From Nitrospirota bacterium (GTDB lineage Bacteria > Nitrospirota > Nitrospiria > 2-01-FULL-66-17), in the NCBI GenBank assembly GCA_016201825.1, contig JACQCD010000071.1:1-38121 (forward strand): a DNA stretch of 38,121 bases, given 5' to 3'. Positions 16,856-23,301 of this stretch are shown in pieces. The notes beneath the pieces were generated by a model that saw only the letters and a list, made by a program, of their open reading frames with translations, did not search any database and had not been told where the DNA came from. The stretch's first letter is position 1. Every line of letters starts with the position of its first letter. The translations under genes were made by a program, and so were the position numbers.

Positions 16856-18369
16856 CGCTGTGGCCCTTTGGGGATCATCCCCAGAACGGGTAAGTGGAGG
16901 TACGTCATGACATCCTGCGATGTTCTGATCGTCCGCCTGACGTACTCCTTGAAAAACGCCAGCCCAAGTCCCACCATCAACCCCACCACGACACTCAGCG
17001 CGAGATTGAGGACTTTTCGAGGTCTGATCGGCACCGGCGGCTCCGTGGCGATGGCCGCCGGATGCACGAGCTGGATCACGGGAGTCTGAATCTTTCCGGT
17101 GATGTCGGACTCTTTCAGCTTTGCTAGGAGCAGGTTATAGAGATCTCGATTCGTATTGAGCTCCCGGTCTAGCGTCGAATATTCTAGCGCTTTTTTATTG
17201 ATCCCGTGCATTTCCTGCTCGGTCTGGGCGCTGGCTGACTTGAGATTCTCTTCCCGCGAGATCAAGATGGCATGTTCGGCCTTGAGGCTGGTGACGGCGT
17301 TGTCCAGTTCCTTCCGGATGTTGGCCTCGATGGACGCCACGGCGGATTCCAGCGTCTTTACCTTCGGGTGTCGCGATTTATAGGCCTGTTTGGCCTTCGC
17401 CAGTTCGGTCTGCGCAACCGATAAGTCCCGCCGGAGGGTGTCCAGCGTCTGACTCTCGATCGGAAGCTGATCCCGCTGGGAGTAATCGGCCCTCTCCATG
17501 ATCTCCCGCAGCTTATCGAGCCTCGCTCCCGCGGCAAGCCGGTCGGTCTTGATCTTGACATAGGAGGCGTTGAGGCTCGCGAGCTTGTCGCTGAGCTCTT
17601 TGAGTTTTCCGTCCAGCGAGAAAAGTCCCTCGCGATCCTTGAACGCATAAAAGGCCCGCTCTGATTCCTCGATTCTTCCTTTCACATTCGAGAGCTGGTC
17701 GGTCATATAGGCCGTCAGATTTTTCTTCGTGTCCGCGCCCTGCTGGGTCTGGTACTCGATGAACAGACGCGACAGCGTATCACCGACCAGTTTCGCCACG
17801 GCGGGCACCTGGTGGTCCACGTGAATATTGACCAGGCGAGTGCCCCGAACCGGCTCCACCGTGATCATCCCGAACAACAGATCAACCTGCGCATTGAACT
17901 CCGCCCGTTGCGACTCCTCGTCCGAGATGTCCGGCGCTGGAGACGAACGCGCCCATTGCGGGAGGAATCGTTCGACTTCATCGAGAGCCGGCGCGGCCAC
18001 CCGCTTCACGCGTTCAAACACGCTTGGCGGATCGTCCAGGTTCCGGATGTCCGACTTCTCGCGGAGCGCGGTCACCACCCGTTCCAGTAACGTCCGGTTA
18101 GTGATCAGCCCGACAGCCGTATCCAACGAGAGCGCATCCGATTGCGCGTTGGGGTTCTCGACGACCGCGCCGGTCAACACCGACCGGGTCGGTTCCTTCT
18201 CGATCAGAATTAGGCTCGTTGCCCGATAGACCGGCTGCACCAGCGCGTTCAGGGAAACGCCCAGGAGGAGGAACACCACCAGCGATCCCAGCACGATTCC
18301 CTTCCGGCGCTTGACCACCGCCCATGAATCTCTCAGATCGATCTCACCACGCTCCGGCATACTCGTCAT
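16828..18369 (-). CDS. Wzz/GumC-like polysaccharide co-polymerase
   Basis: 513 aa. Two membrane helices (about 25-45 and 455-475) bracket a large periplasmic part with long coiled coils (about 200-400). The N-terminal Wzz domain carries VYRATSLILIEKEP, and the second helix is preceded by the Pro-rich PPVPIRPRKVLN. The C-terminus ends after LPVLGMIPKG with no ATPase domain, so the kinase is the separate downstream protein, as in CapA/CapB-type pairs. AGGAGAGG precedes the ATG, 6 bp after the Wza-like gene. It sets chain length and couples the polymerase to export. Confidence 0.92.
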   Translation of the reverse strand: MTSMPERGEIDLRDSWAVVKRRKGIVLGSLVVFLLLGVSLNALVQPVYRATSLILIEKEPTRSVLTGAVVENPNAQSDALSLDTAVGLITNRTLLERVVTALREKSDIRNLDDPPSVFERVKRVAAPALDEVERFLPQWARSSPAPDISDEESQRAEFNAQVDLLFGMITVEPVRGTRLVNIHVDHQVPAVAKLVGDTLSRLFIEYQTQQGADTKKNLTAYMTDQLSNVKGRIEESERAFYAFKDREGLFSLDGKLKELSDKLASLNASYVKIKTDRLAAGARLDKLREIMERADYSQRDQLPIESQTLDTLRRDLSVAQTELAKAKQAYKSRHPKVKTLESAVASIEANIRKELDNAVTSLKAEHAILISREENLKSASAQTEQEMHGINKKALEYSTLDRELNTNRDLYNLLLAKLKESDITGKIQTPVIQLVHPAAIATEPPVPIRPRKVLNLALSVVVGLMVGLGLAFFKEYVRRTIRTSQDVMTYLHLPVLGMIPKGPQRWKWSTTKR

Positions 18370-18375
18370 CCTCTC

Positions 18376-18963
18376 CTAAAAGAGCCGTTGGGGCACGCTG
18401 ATCCGGTCCCCGGTCTGCAAGACCACGTCTTGGTCCTTGCCTTCCTGAACTTTGAGCAGATTGATTTCGAAGGTCTTGGGTGTCCCATTCTCCAGCCGGG
18501 TCACCGTCGTCCGCGCGGGCGACGCGTAGTCCGTAAACCCGCCCGCCAGGATGCAGGCATTGAGGGCCGTCAGTCCCTCTTGTATGCCATACGCCCCCGG
18601 ATGCTTGACTTCTCCCACGACGTAGACCTTTTTCCCGTACTCCTTCACGCTCACCAACACTTGGGGATCGACAAAGAAATCCTGCGCCAGAATCGTCCGG
18701 AGCTTCTCCGCGATCGCAAACGCCGTGAGTCCCCCGACCTCAAGTTCCCCGACCAGCGGACTGGTCATCGTGCCCGAGGAAGAGATGCCAGCCGTAAAAT
18801 CCTCCTGCTTTTCGCCGCCGGCATACACGGATACCTGGAGAATGTCTCCGGGACCGACCGGATACGAGGGGGTCTGGGCAAGCAGTGACCCGGCGCCACC
18901 GCACAGCGCCACCAGGACCATCACGAATGCCACTACTGTGTTTCTTGTGTTTTTTATCCGCAT
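18376..18963 (-). CDS. Wza-like polysaccharide export protein
   Basis: 195 aa from the ATG at 18963 (MRIKNTRN), which begins a clear signal peptide ending near LLAQ-TPSYPVGPGD. An in-frame ATG at 19011 overlaps the upstream gene. The Poly_export domain (YPVGPGDILQVSVYAGGE, GTMTSPLVGELEVGGLT) is followed by one SLBB domain (KVYVVGEVKHPGAYGI, then GGFTDYASPARTTVTR). There is no lipobox Cys and only one SLBB, so it is the short type that works in the periplasm with a separate outer-membrane barrel, probably the upstream gene product. Confidence 0.92.
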   Translation of the reverse strand: MRIKNTRNTVVAFVMVLVALCGGAGSLLAQTPSYPVGPGDILQVSVYAGGEKQEDFTAGISSSGTMTSPLVGELEVGGLTAFAIAEKLRTILAQDFFVDPQVLVSVKEYGKKVYVVGEVKHPGAYGIQEGLTALNACILAGGFTDYASPARTTVTRLENGTPKTFEINLLKVQEGKDQDVVLQTGDRISVPQRLF

Positions 18964-19001
18964 TGTCTCAGGACCTCGCGTGATCATTCCCACCGACACC
19001 T

Positions 19002-20198
19002 TCAGTGCCAAGCTGCAGTTAACGAAACACCTAACCGATTCCGGTGAAAATCGAGGGGACTGTTCGCACCGGACGCCGCCTGACGCAGATGGTCATAGTC
19101 GATCTGACCGGTCAACCACGACCGGACGGGTGCGGACAGCGAGGCCGACACTCGATAGACTTCGGTCCGCTTTCCCTCGCTCTGGAACGGTCGGGTTCGT
19201 CCATAATCCGCCTCCAACAACCCCGTGACCTCTCCTGCCCACCGCTTCCGCCCCTCAATCGAGACACGATGGGTCAGAGTCGGACCTAAATAGCTGCCGC
19301 CCTCCGCATCGAGACGACTGTCCCATCGGGCCGAGACGCGTCCGACGTTCGACAGCCGGGTGACCTCGGCCTCCACGGTGGTCGCCTCTTCGTGAATGAT
19401 TTTCAAGTACCCCGTCATGGGAACGCCCGGCGCCTCGCTCGGCCCCTTCACGGCAGCGACCACCACCGGCCGGTGGTGTCGTGGCCCGCCACCAGGGTAA
19501 TCCACCAGTGCGGCTCCCAACTCAAGTTCGCTCGACACCAGGCGGGAATGGGAACGGCGCAGACCAACCGTCATGATTTGCGATCGAAGCACGGTGTCAT
19601 CCCCGACCTGCAGGTCTCGCCCACGGTAGCCGATCAGCCAGGTATCCTCACGCGTTCTGATCGGGAAAAAGGCCGCCGCCCACGATTCGAAGCGACCATC
19701 ACCGAAGGAGACCGACTCATAGTTGTGCGTCTTCAGCTCGTAAGCGGCCTCCCCCTGCCAGCGATCGACCCGTATCGATCCGATGGTCCGTCGGGCGTTC
19801 TCACGCACCAACACGGCCTGCTGATCGAAGTTGATCGGGTCGTGCGACCGAACAAAACGGTAATCCATCGCCAGCGCATTATCCTCGGACGGCTTGTAGG
19901 ACATCCGTAAGACCGCCGTATCCGTCGACGTGGTCGGAGTCGGGGTACGATCGTAGAATTCGTAACTACGACGAGCGCGAGCCTCCCACGTGGAAAGCTT
20001 CCCGGTACGGCCAACGGTCAGTTGGGGCGACACAACCTGCACCCAATCGCTCATGCCGTTCGCGCTCTGGAGGACGTTATCATCATATCGGCTTTCCACC
20101 TTCAGCTCCGGCCCAAACGCTGTCGGGCCAGCGGCCTCGGCCCCAGCCCCCATCCCCAGCCACCCGAGGGTGAGACAGATTGCAAAGCGGAGTTTCAC
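19002..20198 (-). CDS. outer-membrane beta-barrel protein of exopolysaccharide locus
   Basis: 398 aa with a GTG start at 20198; an in-frame stop about 24 bases upstream leaves no other good start. Signal peptide: MKLRFAICLTLGWLG, cleavage near AEA-AG. The mature part is made of alternating polar/aromatic strands (for example YDDNVLQSANG and RRSYEFYDRTPTP), typical of EpsL/BcsC-type or generic outer-membrane barrels next to PEP-CTERM-like exopolysaccharide genes. It is the first gene of the locus and 38 bp ahead of the Wza-like gene, so it is the best candidate for the outer-membrane pore. No enzymatic motif is visible. Confidence 0.8.
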   Translation of the reverse strand: MKLRFAICLTLGWLGMGAGAEAAGPTAFGPELKVESRYDDNVLQSANGMSDWVQVVSPQLTVGRTGKLSTWEARARRSYEFYDRTPTPTTSTDTAVLRMSYKPSEDNALAMDYRFVRSHDPINFDQQAVLVRENARRTIGSIRVDRWQGEAAYELKTHNYESVSFGDGRFESWAAAFFPIRTREDTWLIGYRGRDLQVGDDTVLRSQIMTVGLRRSHSRLVSSELELGAALVDYPGGGPRHHRPVVVAAVKGPSEAPGVPMTGYLKIIHEEATTVEAEVTRLSNVGRVSARWDSRLDAEGGSYLGPTLTHRVSIEGRKRWAGEVTGLLEADYGRTRPFQSEGKRTEVYRVSASLSAPVRSWLTGQIDYDHLRQAASGANSPLDFHRNRLGVSLTAAWH

Positions 20199-20199
20199 C

Positions 20200-20221
20200 G
20201 AGGCAACGAGGACGTTGCCTC
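20200..20221 (-). promoter_or_regulatory. perfect hairpin abutting GTG start of outer-membrane barrel gene
   Basis: GAGGCAACG and CGTTGCCTC pair perfectly (9 bp) around a 4-nt loop. On the minus strand the 3' arm ends two bases before the GTG at 20198, and the only SD-like GAGG lies in the 5' arm. Folding would hide the ribosome site of the first gene of the locus, so it may be a translational switch. Confidence 0.5.
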
Positions 20222-20554
20222 AACACGCGTTGCGCCCCCCCACTCCCGGTCAACCACCTTCGGGACCTCGTCATGTCGAAGTCGGCACGAAATTGAACAT
20301 CCGTCACCACCAATACCCATGAATTCCCTCTAGCTTTCGGCCCCGGAACACCCACCAAATGAATGAGGGAAAAACCGCATCGTTGGGCTTATTATTCCGT
20401 CCCGAGATTCTAAATCGATTTCTCAGGAAACAGAATTATCGTGAGGCGCAAGACCCCTCACACGTCCTCGCAGAACACCTATGCGTTGGATCGAGTTCGG
20501 CCACTACAGGAGGGGGTAGGCTCCCTGAACTCGATAAGCGGAAAATAAGGTATA

Positions 20555-20583
20555 TACATATACGAAGAGAACGAGAAAAGCAA
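20555..20583 (-). promoter_or_regulatory. possible sigma70-type promoter for exopolysaccharide locus
   Basis: On the minus strand TTGCTT (20583-20578), 17 bp, TATGTA (20560-20555), inside the AT-rich palindromic TATATGTATATA. It would give a leader of about 350 nt. The match is moderate, and other AT-rich sites lie nearer to the gene. Confidence 0.3.
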
Positions 20584-20918
20584 GCCCCCATCCCGTACAT
20601 GGCCCCCTCAAGGAGCGTGGCCGGGACGGCTCCACGACACGATCTTCCTCTCCCCGGGGATAACCCGGAGTCCTGCCGCAACCCCAAATGACAATATCAC
20701 GATCGCTGAATGGGAGGCATCGTTCTTTCGCGCCGCGACCTAGGCACACGGCTCCTTTTGTCGGCGAGGTCAACGCGTACAACCGCCAGCCGATTCCGAG
20801 CCCTCCAGCAGGCAGGACTTTGAGAAGGAGAGGGTACCGCCGTGAACATCGATTGAGAGAACCTGCGCGTGGCAGCCATGCTCGCCGGACTTGTACCATA
20901 GGCGGATGAGCCGCACAA

Positions 20919-20933
20919 CCCCCCAAAAGGGGG
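20919..20933 (-). other. C5/G5 hairpin after metal permease gene
   Basis: Minus strand CCCCC-TTTT-GGGGG about 40 bp after the permease stop, followed by GTTGTG rather than a U-run. It may be a weak or factor-dependent terminator of the metal transporter operon. Confidence 0.25.
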
Positions 20934-20973
20934 ATATCCAACCGCCCGTGAATGTATTCTTTAGGTGCGCTCG

Positions 20974-22185
20974 CTAAGCACCTTCAACCGCGCGATACCC
21001 CGCGAGACGGATGGCTTGACGAATACGCTCGGGCGTGGCGGCTGGTCCCTCCAGGGAAACGTCGGCGGTCCGCGACGGAAGATCGACTCGCACGGCGGTG
21101 ACGCCCTCCAGCCGGCCGATCGCCCGCTCCACCGCCCGCACACAGTAGGAGCACGTCATGCCGTCGACGATGACACGAACGTGCCGCGTGCCGTTACCTT
21201 CCGGCACCGCGGCCACGCCGGGCGCCGCATTCGGCGATTCAGCGGTGGGATGGTGGCTGTGTTCAGTATCGCGGAGCGAGGGATGCTCATGTTGATGGAG
21301 AATGTCGCCGTGTTGGTGAGAATGTTCATGGCCGACCGCGGGTACAACGGACGCGGGGACCGGCCGGACCACGGCGCGGCGGATCGAATCATACGCCAGC
21401 GCCGCGGCGAACACGGCCGAGGCGAACAGGACGATCGTCGCCCCGGAAGCCGCGTTGGTATGAAAGCTGAAATACATTCCGCCGACTCCGCAGAGCACAC
21501 CGATCCCGACCGACGCGAATACAAGCCGGTGAAAGCTGTGCGTCAGCAGACGCGCAGTCGCCGCCGGGATGACGATCGCGGCGACCATCAGCATCACGCC
21601 GAGGACCTGCATTGACACCACGATGGTTGCCGCCAGCACCAGGGCGAATGCCGTTTCGACCCACTCACTCGGCACACCGTACACCTTGGCAACCTCGGGA
21701 TCGAACGTCGTGAAGAGGAGCTGTTTGTACAGCACAAAAATCACGAGCGCCGAGAGCACCGACACGCCCGCGATGACGACGAGGTCCTCCGTGGTCACGC
21801 CGAGGATATTACCGAACAGCGCCGCCTCGAAGTTGCGGGTGAACCTCCGCACGCGGCTGATCAGCACGACGCCGACGGCGAAGCTCGCCGTCGTGACGAT
21901 CCCAATCACCGCGTCGGCGCCTATCTTCTTCCGCTTCGCGACGGCGTTGATCAGCAGCGCGGACATGAATCCCCACAGGCCCGCGCCCAGGTAGAAATTC
22001 CAATTCATCACGTAGCTGACCACCGCGCCGCCGAATACGGAATGCGAGAGCCCGTGGCCGATGTAACTCATGTTGCGGAGGACGATGTAGACGCCGATCA
22101 GGCCGCAGATCGCACCGGTCATCGCCGCCGCGAGCAGCCCGTTTCGGAAAAACTCGTACTGCAGGGGGTCAAACAGGATCTCGAT
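20974..22185 (-). CDS. metal ABC transporter permease fused to His-rich linker and HMA domain
   Basis: About 403 aa if translation begins at the ATC at 22185. Residues 1-270 are an ABC-3 (ZnuB/MntB/TroC) permease: IEILFDPLQYEFFRNGLLAA, then IYVLRNMSYIGHGLSHSVFG-like text (GVYIVLRNMSYIGHGLSHS), and about eight or nine helices. A linker (286-312) has ten His (HEHSHQHGD, HQHEH, EHSHH). Residues 335-403 are a heavy-metal-associated domain with GMTCSYC (342-348). No ATG, GTG or TTG occurs in frame near the conserved N-terminus; AGGAGG lies six bases before the ATC. It overlaps the ATPase gene by 17 bp. Zn, Mn or Cu-type import is possible; His and CxxC residues favour Zn, Cu or Ni. No substrate-binding protein gene is adjacent. 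Confidence 0.85.
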   Translation of the reverse strand: MEILFDPLQYEFFRNGLLAAAMTGAICGLIGVYIVLRNMSYIGHGLSHSVFGGAVVSYVMNWNFYLGAGLWGFMSALLINAVAKRKKIGADAVIGIVTTASFAVGVVLISRVRRFTRNFEAALFGNILGVTTEDLVVIAGVSVLSALVIFVLYKQLLFTTFDPEVAKVYGVPSEWVETAFALVLAATIVVSMQVLGVMLMVAAIVIPAATARLLTHSFHRLVFASVGIGVLCGVGGMYFSFHTNAASGATIVLFASAVFAAALAYDSIRRAVVRPVPASVVPAVGHEHSHQHGDILHQHEHPSLRDTEHSHHPTAESPNAAPGVAAVPEGNGTRHVRVIVDGMTCSYCVRAVERAIGRLEGVTAVRVDLPSRTADVSLEGPAATPERIRQAIRLAGYRAVEGA

Positions 22186-23032
22186 CGCCGTCCTCCTGCC
22201 GGGCTGTCCGAGCGGAATAGTGGGCCCCCGCCTCCGGACTGTCGGCGATGAGCAAGAGCCCGTTTTGTCGGACCACCACCATTTCGGAATTGTAGGTGCG
22301 ACTGAGAATCTCAGAGGTGAACACCTCTTGGGGATCACCCTGCGCCGCAATCGTTCGATTGAAGCAGATCACCCAAGGGAGGTGCCGCGCCACGCTGTTG
22401 AGGTCGTGGGTGGTCAGGATGATCGTGACCCCTTCCCGATTCAATTGCGACAGCAAGTGCAGGATGTGGTGTTGGGTCTTGAGGTCGACTCCCGCGGTCG
22501 GCTCATCCAAGATCAGGAGACGCGGTCGACTGATCAACGCGCGCGCAAGAAACACCCGTTGCTGCTCTCCGCCCGAGAGCGCCCGAATCTGGCGGTTGGC
22601 GTATTGGCGGATACCCAGGTGGTTCAACAGGTCGAGCGCAACCCGACGGTCCTCGCGAGTCGGCCACGGCAACCAACCCATTTCACGGTGACGCCCCATC
22701 AGGACGACCTGTTCGACCGTCACCGGGAAATTCCAGTTGACCGTTTCGATTTGGGGGACGTAGCCGACTCCCCGCACCGTTTGTCCCACAACGCGCTGTC
22801 CGGCCACCGTGACCGTGCCGGCGGTGATCCCCACGATCCCCAGGATCACCTTGAGCAGCGTGGTTTTTCCCGAGCCGCTCGGTCCGACGATCCCGGTATA
22901 CAACCCTTCCGGAATCGAAAGGTCGATCCCCTCCAACACCATCTTGTTGTCATATCCGGTGCTGATGCCTTCGAGTTGGACGATCGGCGGCTGCGCGCCA
23001 TCGACCCGAAGCGAGGGCCCGTTATCGCTCAC
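22169..23032 (-). CDS. metal ABC transporter ATP-binding protein (ZnuC/MntA type)
   Basis: 287 aa, GTG start. Walker A GPSGSGKTT (50-58 region), Q-loop VPQIETVNWNFPVTV, signature LSGGEQQR, Walker B LLILDEPTAG and H-loop TTHDLN are all intact. The text VNWNFPVTVEQVVLMGR is characteristic of the manganese/zinc (ABC-3 permease partner) subgroup. The end of the gene overlaps the permease start. A palindrome lies over the promoter just upstream, so metal-dependent repression is likely. Confidence 0.92.
   Translation of the reverse strand: MSDNGPSLRVDGAQPPIVQLEGISTGYDNKMVLEGIDLSIPEGLYTGIVGPSGSGKTTLLKVILGIVGITAGTVTVAGQRVVGQTVRGVGYVPQIETVNWNFPVTVEQVVLMGRHREMGWLPWPTREDRRVALDLLNHLGIRQYANRQIRALSGGEQQRVFLARALISRPRLLILDEPTAGVDLKTQHHILHLLSQLNREGVTIILTTHDLNSVARHLPWVICFNRTIAAQGDPQEVFTSEILSRTYNSEMVVVRQNGLLLIADSPEAGAHYSARTARQEDGDRDPV
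22192..22197 (-). promoter_or_regulatory. AGGAGG ribosome site that fixes the unusual start of the permease gene
   Basis: A consensus Shine-Dalgarno inside the ATPase gene end. The optimum distance points to an ATC codon at 22185; CTG at 22176 is the next possible start, and the first downstream in-frame ATG (22122) would delete half of the first membrane helix. Confidence 0.55.
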
Positions 23033-23052
23033 GGATGGCCGGGGTGTTGTCG

Positions 23053-23075
23053 GTTATATCGTGCGGATTCACGAT
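23053..23075 (-). promoter_or_regulatory. -10 element and palindromic operator candidate of metal ABC operon
   Basis: ATCGTG and CACGAT, separated by six bases (23058-23075), form a perfect 18-bp palindrome. On the minus strand TATAAC (23058-23053) follows directly, a 5/6 match to a -10 box, so the palindrome fills the -10/-35 spacer, a classic repressor position. Leader about 13 nt to the GTG at 23032. The regulator is not identified; a Zur, MntR or Fur-type repressor would fit the operon. Confidence 0.5.
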
Positions 23076-23240
23076 CACGCTGCTCGCATTGCTTCTTCAC
23101 GGCGGTCCCCTACCGTATCAGACGAGTCGAAAACCTGTCAAGAACGGCCCCGGCGAGGCCGCGCGCCGCGCACAAGGGAAGAACCTCCTCGCCGCACTCT
23201 GCCACAGTTTCGCCGCGGGACCGACGCTTCCTTGACCCAC

Positions 23241-23271
23241 TTGCTGAACACTCGTTCGAATTTGTTATAAT
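23241..23271 (+). promoter_or_regulatory. promoter of TIGR04442-like gene
   Basis: Perfect TATAAT at 23266-23271. The -35 is weak (TTGCTG at 23241, 19-bp spacer). The start site would be near 23278, 24 bases ahead of the GTG. Confidence 0.5.
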
Positions 23272-23301
23272 AACGCGCGTGGAATCTCCCGACGATGTGG
23301 C

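Larger units (their letters stand above)
20199..20973. other. 775-bp intergenic leader region of exopolysaccharide locus
   Basis: It separates the metal transporter operon from the exopolysaccharide locus, both on the minus strand. Short frames inside lack codon character and ribosome sites. It holds an AT-richer stretch at about 20370-20450, a promoter candidate near 20555-20583, a C5/G5 hairpin at 20919-20933 and a perfect 9-bp hairpin at 20200-20221. If the promoter is right, the leader is over 300 nt long, enough for post-transcriptional control. I recognise no known riboswitch class and found no convincing sigma54 promoter by eye. Confidence 0.6.

Noticed and set aside
1-20198. PEP-CTERM/exosortase sorting signal on the secreted proteins
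   Set aside because: The two complete secreted proteins end in a beta-sandwich (IVP terminus) without PEP motif, membrane helix or basic tail; no exosortase gene is in the window.
20504-20941. Small minus-strand frames in the intergenic region as hypothetical genes
   Set aside because: They have no ribosome site, no codon bias and no recognisable protein features, and they overlap promoter-like AT-rich DNA.
20199-20973. c-di-GMP riboswitch or sigma54 promoter in the exopolysaccharide leader
   Set aside because: I looked for GEMM-type conserved segments and for GG-N10-GC elements with proper flanks and found none convincing.
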